Assembly (NCBI GenBank): GCA_944321345.1
Contig: CALUKY010000018.1
Span: forward strand, 1-52,603
DNA: 52,603 nucleotides
Origin: an uncultured Paraprevotella sp.
GTDB taxonomy: Bacteria; Bacteroidota; Bacteroidia; Bacteroidales; Bacteroidaceae
Reading direction: 5' to 3'
The translations under genes and the position numbers were made by a program. Position 1 is the stretch's first letter, and each line of letters opens with the position of its first letter. The notes beneath the pieces were generated by a model. The model did not search any database, had not been told where the DNA came from, and was given only the letters and a program-made list of their open reading frames with translations. Of the stretch, positions 44,511 to 52,603 are shown one piece after another.

Positions 44511-44550
44511 GAAAATCCCGATACAGTTTTCTGCATCGGGATTTTCTTAT
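44507..44550. terminator. bidirectional terminator between manA and the OmpA-lipoprotein gene
   Basis: ATAAGAAAATCCCGAT and ATCGGGATTTTCTTAT form a perfect 16-bp stem. It overlaps the stop codons of both convergent genes. Confidence 0.85.
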
Positions 44551-46565
44551 TCCTTTCCGGTAAGTGCTTCTTGAAGCAGATTGCCCATTTCATCGAACAG
44601 TCCATAAGTCGTACGCAGAACCTTAAACTCGGTGCGCCGGTTTAGGGCGTTGCAGATTTCCTGCTGGTCTTCCGGAAGTTTCAGGATAAAGCTTTCGGTC
44701 AAGGTATCGTTTTCGTGCAGGAACGGATATTTCTCCGTAAGTTTTTTCTTGATCACCTTGGGTTTGCTTTCTCCGTATCCTACGGGGGACAGACGCTCCT
44801 GGGCGATGCCATGTTCAATCAGATAACGGACTACCGACTCGGCTCTGCGTTGCGACAGCCCCATATTATACTGGTCGTTGCCCCGATAGTCACAGTGTGA
44901 ACTCAGTTCTATGGTTACATTCGGGTTCTCTTCCAACAGCTTTACCAGGCGGTCCAGTGATTCGGTCGATTCCGGAGTAAGGTCCGCACGGTCAAATTCG
45001 TAAAACACGTTTTCTACCAGAACCGGTGCTGTGATGGAAGCCAGTGCGAATTGCAGTACATATTCCTTGCTGGTGTGACTGGTATCTACCTGCAGCTCCT
45101 CTTTATGGTTCAGAAAACCTTTACAGGTTCCCAGAAAGATGTATTTTACGTGAGGCTTGATTTCCTGGACAAAAGAACCGTCACTGCGTACACTCAGTTT
45201 CAGATTGGTACCGTCATTGCCCACCATATAGACGATGCCGTCCGGCAACTCGTACCCATCCTTTTCGTATACCCATCCCTTGACCGACAGGATCACATCC
45301 GGTTTTTCAAAGCTCATGATATGATCCCAGCCACGCGCGTCATTCCGGTTGGTGCTGAAGAATCCCCGGTTATGCAGCCCTTCGAAAGTCATTCCGAAAT
45401 CATCGCCGGCCGAGTTCATCGGATATTTCAGATTCTCCACGTTCCATTTCCCGGTGCTGTCCTGTTTGGCACAGAACAGGTCCAGTCCTCCCATGCCCGG
45501 ATGACCGTTGGATGAAAAATAAAGATCTCCGTTGGGGCGGAAGGTCGGAAACATTTCGTCTCCCGGAGAGTTGATCGGTTCTCCCAGGTTCTCGGCTCCT
45601 CCCAGTCCGTCATTGGTTATTCTGATGCGCCAGATGTCCAGCCCTCCCAGTCCGCCCGGCATATCCGATACGAAATACAGCCAGTTCCCGTCCGGAGAAA
45701 CGGCAGGATGTGCATATGACGACAAGGTATCCTTGGTGATTTCCAGCGGTTTGGGGTCTCCCCAACTGGCATCACTTCTGCTGGCGGTGAAGATCTGGGC
45801 ATATCGGGGATATTCCGGATCGGAAGTACAACGTGTAAAATACATGGTTTTTCCGTCCGGTGAGAAGCAGCAGGCTCCTTCATCATAAATGCTGTTCACT
45901 TCCGACTCAAATTCTTTCGGCTGCATCCATTTCCCTTTTTCATCTTTTTCCACCAGGAAAAGGTCGCTGTTCTTGATTCCTGTAATACCGCTCAGCTCAT
46001 CCCCTTTGGTTTGCGGGCGTGTGGTGGTGATATACATCTGTTCCCATTCGTCGCCATATAATACAGGAGAAAAATCTGTACGTCTGCCGTTGAGTGCCGG
46101 CTCTTTCTTTACGGAATAGTCTGTGGGGATTTCTTTCCAGCGCGGAGCCATGATGCAGCCTTCCAGGCCGTTTTTGGCCAATACATGATCCGGATCTTTT
46201 TCCAGATATAGTTTATAGTTCTCTGTCGCTTTCTTATAGTCTCCGTTCTTCTGTTGCATCTGTGCCAGATACAGGTAGGTCGTAGAATCCGGATAATGAT
46301 AGCGTACGGCATTCAGATACGATCCGATGGCTCGGGCCGTATAGTTGATTTTACGGTAGCATTCGGCAGCCTTGAAAGCCCGTTCTCCCCGTTTCTCTCT
46401 TTCTTTGATGGGAGTATGCATGTATGCCTTGCGGTATTGTGCGGCCGCCTCGAAATATTCGCCGATAGCCAGATACTGGTCGCCTTTCTTGACATACTTG
46501 TCGGCTCCGCAGCTGCTGGCAAGGAGTGATAACGCAACGGCTCCCGTCCATAGATTTTTTTTCAT
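44547..46565 (-). CDS. four-domain lipoprotein: TPR, beta-propeller, carboxypeptidase-like, OmpA (PorE-like)
   Basis: This is a 672-residue lipoprotein. The signal peptide ends in ASSC (Cys19), followed by TPR repeats (about 22-150: YLAIGEYFEAAAQYRKAY) and a WD40/PD40-type propeller (about 165-420) with repeated DF.P...G..Y.TS/SDMPGG-like strands (AHPAVSPDGNWLYFVSDMPG, PTFRPNGDLYFSSNGHPGMG). A carboxypeptidase regulatory-like segment (about 425-515) and an OmpA peptidoglycan-binding domain (about 530-655, ELSSHCDYRGNDQYNMGLSQ then RRAESV) complete it. The same order is known from PorE of the type IX secretion machinery. No other T9SS gene is in the window. It follows topB by 27 bases. Confidence 0.88.
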   Translation of the reverse strand: MKKNLWTGAVALSLLASSCGADKYVKKGDQYLAIGEYFEAAAQYRKAYMHTPIKEREKRGERAFKAAECYRKINYTARAIGSYLNAVRYHYPDSTTYLYLAQMQQKNGDYKKATENYKLYLEKDPDHVLAKNGLEGCIMAPRWKEIPTDYSVKKEPALNGRRTDFSPVLYGDEWEQMYITTTRPQTKGDELSGITGIKNSDLFLVEKDEKGKWMQPKEFESEVNSIYDEGACCFSPDGKTMYFTRCTSDPEYPRYAQIFTASRSDASWGDPKPLEITKDTLSSYAHPAVSPDGNWLYFVSDMPGGLGGLDIWRIRITNDGLGGAENLGEPINSPGDEMFPTFRPNGDLYFSSNGHPGMGGLDLFCAKQDSTGKWNVENLKYPMNSAGDDFGMTFEGLHNRGFFSTNRNDARGWDHIMSFEKPDVILSVKGWVYEKDGYELPDGIVYMVGNDGTNLKLSVRSDGSFVQEIKPHVKYIFLGTCKGFLNHKEELQVDTSHTSKEYVLQFALASITAPVLVENVFYEFDRADLTPESTESLDRLVKLLEENPNVTIELSSHCDYRGNDQYNMGLSQRRAESVVRYLIEHGIAQERLSPVGYGESKPKVIKKKLTEKYPFLHENDTLTESFILKLPEDQQEICNALNRRTEFKVLRTTYGLFDEMGNLLQEALTGKE

Positions 46566-46592
46566 GATTGTTTCTTCGTGTTTCAGGAAGCG

Positions 46593-48680
46593 TTATTCAA
46601 ATGATTGTCTGAATGAGCATCCGTTTTTCCATTCCGAACACCCGAAGGCCGTTTTCCCTTTAATGATATGCCCTTTTCCGCAGAGAGGGCATACATCGCC
46701 TTCCTGTACAGGCGCAGGCTGGTTTTCTTCCTTTTTTTTCTTTGCGGCAGATGTCTTTTTCCGGGGTGCTTTTTCTGCAGTCTTCTTTTCCGCCGGCTTT
46801 TTCTTTTCTTCCAGAGTCAGAGCCACCCGGCGGTTCGAATTGTCAGCCAGCACGGCATATACGATGTCACAGACCATCTGTTTCAGTTCGTCCAGAAAAG
46901 TCTTGGCCTCATATTCCTTTTTCTCTATCTGGCGCAGTTTGCGTTCCCAGATACCGGTCAGTTCGGCGCTCTTCAGTAATTCCTCATGGATGAGGCCTAT
47001 AAGTTCCACTCCTGTTGGTGTGGCATACAGGTTTTTCCGTTCCTTGCGGATATAATGCCGTTTGAAGAGCGTTTCAATGATGGCCGCGCGGGTTGACGGG
47101 CGTCCTATACCGTTTTCTTTCAGGGCATCACGCAGCGCTTCGTCCTCCACCAGGCGTCCGGCTGTTTCCATGGCCCGCAGTAAAGTCGCTTCCGTGTAGG
47201 GTTTGGGAGCCTGAGTCCATTTTTCTGCCAGATCCGGAATATGTGTGCCGCTTTCTCCTTTCCGGAAATCGGGCAGTGTCTGTTCCTCTTCGCTTTTTCC
47301 GATGCCGCCTTGTTTCCTGTCGGCGGCATAGACATCCCTCCATCCGGAAACCACGATCACTTTACCGGTAGCCTTGAAAGGAATGTCCGCGGTTTCGCCC
47401 ATGACCGTTGTGGTCGAGAATTTGCAGTCCGGATAGAAGGCTGCGATAAACCGGCGTGCGATCAGGTCGAATACCCTTTCCTCGTCCGGAGTCAGATTCT
47501 GGGGTTTTACGCCGGTCGGAATGATGGCATGGTGATCGGTTACCTTGGAAGAGTCAAATACCTTCTTGCTTTTTTTCAGTTGGGCTCCTCTCAGAGGCTG
47601 TAACAGATCTCCATAACGTTCGGCTATACCGTTCAGAATATTCTTACATTTCGGATAAATGTCGTCACTTAAGAACGTAGTGTCTACACGAGGATAGGTC
47701 GTGATCTTCTTTTCGTAGAGCGACTGTATGGTCTGCAGGGTCGTTTCTGCCGAGAAGGCAAATTTCTTATTGCATTCTACCTGGAGCGAAGTCAGGTCGA
47801 ACAGTCTTGGCGGTGCTTCGGTTCCGTTTTTCTTGCTTACGGACGTAACGGTAAAAGGAGCGTCTTTGATTTTTTCCAGTGCTTCGCGTCCTTCTTCCTG
47901 CGAGGTGAAGCCCCTGCGGCTGATATCCGTTTCTTTCTTTTCCCCCTCCTTGGTCTTTTTCTCGTCTTCCTCTTCATCCTCCTGTCCCATAAGTGCGGTA
48001 AATGTGGTGTCCCGGTACACGGTGGTCAGTACCCAGTACGGTTCCGGAGTGAAGTTTTCTATTTCCTGTTGTCGCTTTACGATCAGAGCCAGGGTGGGGG
48101 TCTGTACCCGTCCTATGCTCAGAACCTGCTTGCCCTGACCGTATTTCAGCGTATAGAGTCGGGTAGCGTTCATTCCCAAAGTCCAGTCACCGATGGCCCG
48201 GCTCAGTCCGGCTTCATACAGCGACTGATATTCTTTCTGGTCTTTCAGCTGGTTGAATCCTTCTTTGATGGCCTCTTCGGTCAGTGATGAGATCCACAGC
48301 CGTTTTACCGGACAGCGTGCCCCGGCTTTCTGCATGACCCAGCGTTGGATCAGCTCACCTTCCTGGCCGGCATCACCGCAATTGATGATTTCTTCGGCAT
48401 TCTGCATCAGCTCTTCAATTACCTTGAACTGTTTTTCGATGCCCGAGTCAGCCTTCAGCTTGATACCGAATCTGGGAGGGATCATGGGTAGGGCAGAAAG
48501 GCTCCATGCTTTCCACATCGGTGAATATTCATGCGGCTCTTTCAGCTCACACAAATGGCCGAAAGTCCAGGTCACCTGATATCCGTTTCCTTCCATATAC
48601 CCGTTACAGGTCTTGTTGGCCCCCAGTACATGCGCTATATCTTTGGCCACACTGGGTTTCTCTGCAATGCATACAATCAT
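46593..48680 (-). CDS. topB: DNA topoisomerase III
   Basis: This 695-residue type IA topoisomerase relaxes and decatenates DNA through single-strand passage. The Toprim domain opens MIVCIAEKPSVAKDIAHVLG and includes CGDAGQEGELIQRWV. The type IA body includes the SIGRVQTPTLALIVKRQQEI strand and the active-site Tyr in ITTYPRVDTTFLS. A highly acidic insert (GQEDEEEDEKKTKE, about residue 240) and a Lys/Ala/Pro-rich linker lead to a C-terminal cysteine motif (CPLCGKG and GCSEWKNGC) that may bind zinc. The start at 48680 is the ATG after a -7 box; an upstream TTG is less likely. Confidence 0.95.
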   Translation of the reverse strand: MIVCIAEKPSVAKDIAHVLGANKTCNGYMEGNGYQVTWTFGHLCELKEPHEYSPMWKAWSLSALPMIPPRFGIKLKADSGIEKQFKVIEELMQNAEEIINCGDAGQEGELIQRWVMQKAGARCPVKRLWISSLTEEAIKEGFNQLKDQKEYQSLYEAGLSRAIGDWTLGMNATRLYTLKYGQGKQVLSIGRVQTPTLALIVKRQQEIENFTPEPYWVLTTVYRDTTFTALMGQEDEEEDEKKTKEGEKKETDISRRGFTSQEEGREALEKIKDAPFTVTSVSKKNGTEAPPRLFDLTSLQVECNKKFAFSAETTLQTIQSLYEKKITTYPRVDTTFLSDDIYPKCKNILNGIAERYGDLLQPLRGAQLKKSKKVFDSSKVTDHHAIIPTGVKPQNLTPDEERVFDLIARRFIAAFYPDCKFSTTTVMGETADIPFKATGKVIVVSGWRDVYAADRKQGGIGKSEEEQTLPDFRKGESGTHIPDLAEKWTQAPKPYTEATLLRAMETAGRLVEDEALRDALKENGIGRPSTRAAIIETLFKRHYIRKERKNLYATPTGVELIGLIHEELLKSAELTGIWERKLRQIEKKEYEAKTFLDELKQMVCDIVYAVLADNSNRRVALTLEEKKKPAEKKTAEKAPRKKTSAAKKKKEENQPAPVQEGDVCPLCGKGHIIKGKTAFGCSEWKNGCSFRQSFE

Positions 48681-48721
48681 TTCGGTATCTTTCTTTATAT
48701 ACTTTATAGACAATAATGAAG

Positions 48722-48729
48722 CAAAGATA
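48722..48729 (-). promoter_or_regulatory. -7 box for topB
   Basis: On the minus strand this reads TATCTTTG, an exact -7 match 42 bases before the topB ATG. It should drive the topB and OmpA-lipoprotein pair. Confidence 0.6.
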
Positions 48730-48838
48730 GTATTTTTTTATCAGAACTTTTGTGCCCCTGAGTTTTTATCCTCTAAAAAACAAATCCTTCTTGATGTTTT
48801 TTGCGAAAAAGGGCGCTTCCTGAAAAAAGAACAGTAAA

Positions 48839-48872
48839 ATTGTTTCTTATTCTTTATTTTTGATTAAATTTG
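48839..48872 (+). promoter_or_regulatory. promoter for the AspT/YbjL-type transporter gene
   Basis: TAAATTTG (48865-48872) is an exact -7 match. ATTG (48839-48842) lies 22 bases upstream. Confidence 0.5.
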
Positions 48873-48917
48873 CTATCCATAAAACACAAATAAAAACTTA
48901 AATAGAAAAATAATATC

Positions 48918-50609
48918 ATGAATTGGCTTGAAAATTTATTGTTCGATCCCGATTCGATAGCCCACATTGTTTTGCTTTATTCGCTGGTCATTGCCGTGGG
49001 TATCTTTTTGGGTAAAATCAAAGTGTTCGGTGTCTCTTTGGGAGTTACGTTCGTCTTGTTTGCCGGTATTGTAGCCGGTCATTTCGGTTTTACAGGAAAT
49101 CTTTCCGTGTTGAATTTTATGCAGGATTTCGGTTTGATCCTGTTTGTGTATTTTATTGGTTTACAGGTGGGACCCGGTTTCTTCGAGGCCTTTAAGAAAG
49201 GAGGGGTTGTCCTGAATTGTCTGGCGATAGGCATTGTTGCGCTTAATGTTGTCACGATGCTGTTGCTCTATTTCCTCTTTTGTGACACCTCCGATCCGAA
49301 CTCATTGCCGATGCTGGTGGGAGTCTTGTGTGGAGCTGTAACCAATACACCGGGTCTGGGAGCGGCGACCGAGGCCCTGAACCAGATCTTTCCGGAAAAT
49401 GCCATTCCGCAAATCGCTTCCGGCTATGCCTGTGCCTATCCGTTAGGTGTCATTGGTATCATCGGAGCGACAATAGCCTTGCGCTATATTTGTAAAATTT
49501 CCTTGGAGAAAGAAGAGGCCCGTATCGAAGCTGAGCGTGCGGAGAATCCGCATGTCAAACCACATAAAATGACCTTGCGTGTCACCAATGCCGCTTTGGC
49601 CGAGAAAAACCTGAAGCAGGTGCGTGAGTTCCTGGGACGTGAGTTTGTCTGCTCACGGGCTTTGCACGACGGTCATGTCAGCATTCCGACCCGGAAGACT
49701 ATTCTGCATTTGGGGGATTCCATTCATGTGGTTTGTGCCGAGGATGATGCCGAAGCCATATCCGCATTTATCGGTCCTCAGGTAACCGATATCGATTGGA
49801 ACATGCAGGATAAGCCGATGGTTTCCAAGAGTATCCTGGTTACCCAGCCTTCCATGAACGGCAAGACATTCGGTGAGATGCATTTCAGTTCGGTTTATGG
49901 TGTCAATGTAACCCGTATATCCCGTTTTGGTATGAATCTGTTTGCCGACCGCAACCTGCGTATCCAGGTGGGTGACAAGATTGTGGCTGTGGGTCCTGAA
50001 GATGCTGTCGATCGTGTAGCCAATGTCATGGGTAATTCCATCAAACGTCTGGATCACCCCAATATGGCAACCATTTTTATCGGCATCCTTTTGGGTATTA
50101 TCCTGGGAAGTTTGCCGTTTGCGGTTCCGGGCATTCCGACTCCGGTAAAACTGGGTCTTGCCGGCGGTCCGCTGATTGTGGCTATTCTGATCGGTAAGTT
50201 CGGTTATAAACTTCGTCTGGTAACTTATGTGACCAACAGTGCCAGTCTGATGCTTCGCGAGGTAGGTCTGGTTCTTTTCCTGGCCAGTGTCGGTATTAAG
50301 GCCGGTGCCAACTTTGTGCATACGGTAGTCGAAGGTGATGGTCTGATGTATGTGTGGATGGGATTCCTTATCACCATAATTCCAATTCTGATCATCGGTT
50401 TGATAGCCCGTTATAAGTATCACATCAACTATTTTATTTTAATGGGACTGATTGCCGGAAGTACGACCGATCCGCCGGCCTTGGCCTTTGCCAGTCAGGC
50501 TTCCAGCAGCGATGCACCTTCTGTAGGTTATTCAACCGTGTATCCGTTGGTGATGTTCCTGCGTATTCTGACGGCTCAGGTGATTATCCTGTTGCTTTGT
50601 TCGGCATAA
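48918..50609 (+). CDS. AspT/YbjL-type putative transporter with RCK domains
   Basis: This 563-residue inner-membrane protein belongs to the AAEx (aspartate:alanine exchanger) family. About five N-terminal helices ([38 protein letters not shown]) precede two TrkA-C/RCK regulatory domains (about 205-375: [15 protein letters not shown] and [20 protein letters not shown]). Another five helices follow, with [17 protein letters not shown] and [13 protein letters not shown]. The substrate is not known; relatives exchange aspartate for alanine or move succinate. It is monocistronic with a strong terminator. Confidence 0.92.
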   Translation: MNWLENLLFDPDSIAHIVLLYSLVIAVGIFLGKIKVFGVSLGVTFVLFAGIVAGHFGFTGNLSVLNFMQDFGLILFVYFIGLQVGPGFFEAFKKGGVVLNCLAIGIVALNVVTMLLLYFLFCDTSDPNSLPMLVGVLCGAVTNTPGLGAATEALNQIFPENAIPQIASGYACAYPLGVIGIIGATIALRYICKISLEKEEARIEAERAENPHVKPHKMTLRVTNAALAEKNLKQVREFLGREFVCSRALHDGHVSIPTRKTILHLGDSIHVVCAEDDAEAISAFIGPQVTDIDWNMQDKPMVSKSILVTQPSMNGKTFGEMHFSSVYGVNVTRISRFGMNLFADRNLRIQVGDKIVAVGPEDAVDRVANVMGNSIKRLDHPNMATIFIGILLGIILGSLPFAVPGIPTPVKLGLAGGPLIVAILIGKFGYKLRLVTYVTNSASLMLREVGLVLFLASVGIKAGANFVHTVVEGDGLMYVWMGFLITIIPILIIGLIARYKYHINYFILMGLIAGSTTDPPALAFASQASSSDAPSVGYSTVYPLVMFLRILTAQVIILLLCSA

Positions 50610-50632
50610 AGGTTTTATCTTATAGAAAATTA

Positions 50633-50674
50633 AAATCCGGATGGTTATTGAAAAGATTCCATCCGGATTTTTTT
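50633..50674. terminator. bidirectional terminator after the AspT-like gene
   Basis: AAATCCGGATGG and CCATCCGGATTT form a perfect 12-bp stem followed by seven T residues on the plus strand. On the minus strand TTTTAATTTT follows, and it also ends the acyltransferase gene. Confidence 0.85.
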
Positions 50675-51671
50675 ATGGGTCTGTTTTCTTTATTCGGTCT
50701 TTTAAAACGCATGCCAGATTGCAGAGCGGATTCATCAGATAGGGACAGAAAGGCTTATCGGCCAGAATGGTCAGTATATCAATCGTCATTACGGCCAGAA
50801 TCAGGGATTGCATCAATGATAGATCATGCATCCGTATTCCGGCCAGCAGAAATATGTGCATGTAGTAGATAAACAAGGTTCTGCCACCAAATACGGACAG
50901 TTTTTGCAGTTTTTCCGACCGGGTTATCCATACCAGGATCAGGCCACTGATGCAGAGGCCACTGATCAACAGGGCATACCGGTATAAGAAAATCCAATGA
51001 GTCTCCATATCGGTAAATTTCCTGATATCCGAGATTCCCGCCCTCTGGAATTCCAGATGAAACTGTAAGGAACTTGAGGTCAGGAGGATGAAGATCACGG
51101 ATAGGATTCCCGACAGAATAAATGCCTTTTTATATCGGAGCGTCATTACCTCCAGTCTGCCTTTCAGGCTGTATCCCAGTATAAAGAAGGGATAGAATTC
51201 GATGGCTCTGCCCAAAGAATAGTCACCCGTATTCTGCCCCGTATAGAAAAAAATCAGGTCACCGATGATGCTGAGTGCCAGGAGCCATTTGGCGGTCAGA
51301 AACCGGAGCAGCAAACCTGTTGTCATTCTCCAATAGATCAGGCACAGCAGGTACCAGGCCGGGTCACTTCCAAAGTAAACGATATCTTTAAGTGACAGGT
51401 TATTCCCTTTAATGATCCAATAAAATCCGATATGCGCTATCAGACAGATTTCCAGCAAGGGAATACATTTCAGGATTTCCTGTTGCAGGCTGCGCTGCTT
51501 GTAGAAGTAGCCGCTGATCATGACAAACAGGGGCATATGAAAGGAGTAGATCAGACAATACAGGCTGCACGATACCGGATCCGAATCTCTTGACGGTTCT
51601 ATGAAATGCCCGATGACTACCAGAATAATCAGAAGATACTTTGCGGCATCTAAAACTTTATTTCTTTCCAT
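50673..51671 (-). CDS. membrane acyltransferase (acyltransferase-3 family)
   Basis: This is a 332-residue polytopic inner-membrane protein with about ten helices. It has the acyltransferase-3 opening MERNKVLDAAKYLLIILVVI followed by GHFIEP (conserved His) and LIYSFHMPLFVMISGYFY. Such proteins add O-acetyl or other acyl groups to surface sugars. The start at 51671 is the ATG 25 bases downstream of a -7 box. Which glycan is modified cannot be told, but the polysaccharide genes in the window are candidates. It is monocistronic. Confidence 0.9.
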   Translation of the reverse strand: MERNKVLDAAKYLLIILVVIGHFIEPSRDSDPVSCSLYCLIYSFHMPLFVMISGYFYKQRSLQQEILKCIPLLEICLIAHIGFYWIIKGNNLSLKDIVYFGSDPAWYLLCLIYWRMTTGLLLRFLTAKWLLALSIIGDLIFFYTGQNTGDYSLGRAIEFYPFFILGYSLKGRLEVMTLRYKKAFILSGILSVIFILLTSSSLQFHLEFQRAGISDIRKFTDMETHWIFLYRYALLISGLCISGLILVWITRSEKLQKLSVFGGRTLFIYYMHIFLLAGIRMHDLSLMQSLILAVMTIDILTILADKPFCPYLMNPLCNLACVLKDRIKKTDP

Positions 51672-51695
51672 AAAGGGGGCATGAAAAATCGACTG

Positions 51696-51703
51696 CAAAG
51701 TTA
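51696..51703 (-). promoter_or_regulatory. -7 box for the acyltransferase gene
   Basis: On the minus strand this reads TAACTTTG, matching TAnnTTTG, giving a short leader of about 20 bases. Confidence 0.5.
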
Positions 51704-51837
51704 ATGCTTTTTACCTGATAAAAATATCCGAAACCAAAAATCAGGAAAAATTTGTCATTTCGGGAATATTACTTCTAAAGAAAATCGCTCATTTAGGAAA
51801 TATTTTGTATAAATATTCATTGTAAAAGCAGTGGAAA

Positions 51838-51903
51838 ATGAATATATATACGGAAATTATGCAAGATCTTGTTACGGATTATAGAAAATCAGCCGGCATA
51901 TAG
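51838..51903 (+). CDS. possible 21-residue small ORF before a terminator
   Basis: A short frame (start MNIYTEIMQDLVTDY, 21 codons and a stop) ends only three bases before a strong hairpin. No convincing ribosome-binding site or consensus promoter was found upstream. It may be a real small peptide gene or the tail of an RNA. Nothing about function can be said. Confidence 0.25.
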   Translation: MNIYTEIMQDLVTDYRKSAGI

Positions 51904-51905
51904 CT

Positions 51906-51949
51906 AAAAAAACTCCCTGAAGATTTTTTTTAATCTTCAGGGAGTTTTT
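51906..51949. terminator. strong hairpin, possible terminator of an unknown transcript
   Basis: AAAAACTCCCTGAAGATT and AATCTTCAGGGAGTTTTT form a perfect 18-bp stem with a T/A loop and T runs on either side. No clear gene on the plus strand leads into it. Confidence 0.75.
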
Positions 51950-52210
51950 CAGAAAGCATCAGGAAGATTTTCAAAAACGGAAATCTTGCTGCATTTTTTC
52001 AATGATATATTCCTGGATAAACCAAGATTTTAAACAGGATTTTTTATGCTAATCAATTAAGAATAAGTTTTTTGTAGTGAAAAATAGTCACTGAGAATGA
52101 ATGATTTCAGAATAGTGTTCCAGTTGTTCGTAAAAAAGACAATCTCGCAGGGACATATTTCAAAATGGTACCTATACTCTGATAAAAAACGAAAAAAATA
52201 ATCTGAAAAT
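51950..52210. other. intergenic AT-rich region, no gene recognised
   Basis: About 260 bases without a credible open frame, ribosome-binding site or consensus promoter. Only scattered poly-A and poly-T tracts are seen. Confidence 0.5.
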
Positions 52211-52432
52211 ATGTGTATTTTGGAAAAAATGATTTATTTTGCGTTCATGATAATGACGACTAAAAAGTCGTCCAGTTCAAAAGAATTTGATTGTAAATTT
52301 TTAAATGAAAAGAGTATATGGTTCAATTTAAAATTACCGCTTCAGCTTGCGGTACTGAGTTGTATCGTGCTGGTTCTTATGGTCAGTTTACCGGTGATAA
52401 ATATTTTATTTGTGTTACAGTCGGCACTTTAG
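52211..52432 (+). CDS. possible small membrane protein
   Basis: This 73-codon frame has several ATGs near its start. A polar N-terminus (TTKKSSSSKEFDCKFLNE) precedes a hydrophobic stretch (LPLQLAVLSCIVLVLMVSLP and VINILFVLQ) long enough for one membrane helix. No family was recognised. It overlaps in another frame with 52318-52569. It could be a small membrane peptide or the 5' remnant of a longer gene cut by an inserted element at the window edge. Confidence 0.3.
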   Translation: MCILEKMIYFAFMIMTTKKSSSSKEFDCKFLNEKSIWFNLKLPLQLAVLSCIVLVLMVSLPVINILFVLQSAL

Positions 52433-52537
52433 AGCAGGAGATGGATGCACCGGTGAAATCCGTACGTTTCTCTGGAGAGCATCTCTATTCTGAGAAAAGC
52501 GCTCAGGATAGAAGAGTAGAAGGCACTATGGCGAAAA

Positions 52538-52578
52538 CGGAGCATACCCACCCACTTAGAACGGCATAATCCACCCAC
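52538..52578 (+). repeat. pair of short direct repeats, possible mobile-element end
   Basis: CGGAGCATACCCACCCAC (52538-52555) and CGGCATAATCCACCCAC (52562-52578) are imperfect direct repeats with a 24-base period. Repeated 17-20 base motifs near one end are typical of IS21-family elements, but the rest of the element is outside the window, so the call is tentative. Confidence 0.4.
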
Positions 52579-52603
52579 AATTATTGCTAAAATGGGCTTG
52601 AAA

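Noticed and set aside
52318-52569. 83-codon plus-strand frame at the window edge
   Set aside because: It reads through the short direct repeats and has no recognised motif; probably chance, although a partial gene cannot be excluded.

Overview
The window is chromosomal DNA from a member of the Bacteroidales, most likely a gut Bacteroides/Phocaeicola-type bacterium. The evidence is the paired outer-membrane TonB receptors and lipoproteins, families largely confined to Bacteroidota (DUF3256, DUF4831, DUF5689, DUF6359), a tmRNA tag reading GENNYALAA, and many promoters of the Bacteroidota form (-7 box TAnnTTTG, sometimes with TTTG 19-21 bases upstream). Assignments were made by reading motifs and domain order; no database search was run.

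Layout. 1-305: end of an rRNA operon (23S 3' end, 5S, terminator). 329-4254: truA, a DMT-type permease, a DUF3256 protein and a MalY/PatB aminotransferase. 4588-4839: L31 type B. 4965-12537: a surface and secreted gene set, with a minus-strand operon of TonB receptor, DUF5689 lipoprotein and DUF6359/anchor-J lipoprotein, followed by a NucA-type nuclease lipoprotein, and a divergent secreted EEP-family nuclease/phosphatase. 12627-22425: housekeeping genes (class II aldolase, NAD(P)HX repair enzyme, hpt-adk-obg-pgeF operon, stand-alone AICAR formyltransferase) mixed with outer-membrane hypotheticals. 22597-26557: a second TonB receptor with a beta-helix-like lipoprotein. 28340-28735: tmRNA.

28942-37981: a surface-polysaccharide cluster with an initiating sugar transferase, a long SLBB export protein, a Wzz-like protein, an EpsG-like putative polymerase and four glycosyltransferases, several with their own promoters. 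No flippase is visible. 38074-40883: an RNase Y operon with ZapA and a small coiled-coil protein. 40985-44510: rmlA and a WcaJ-type initiating transferase, divergent from manA. 44547-48680: topoisomerase III and a four-domain lipoprotein (TPR, propeller, carboxypeptidase-like, OmpA). 48918-51671: an AspT/YbjL-type transporter and a membrane acyltransferase. 51672-52603: gene-poor, with a short ORF plus terminator and, at the edge, short direct repeats that may mark the end of a mobile element.

The most interesting unit is 4965-12537. One TonB receptor, two lipoproteins of predicted OB-fold-type families and two exported nuclease-family enzymes together look like a system for degrading and taking up extracellular nucleic acid or nucleotides. 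That role is inferred from gene content and has not been shown.
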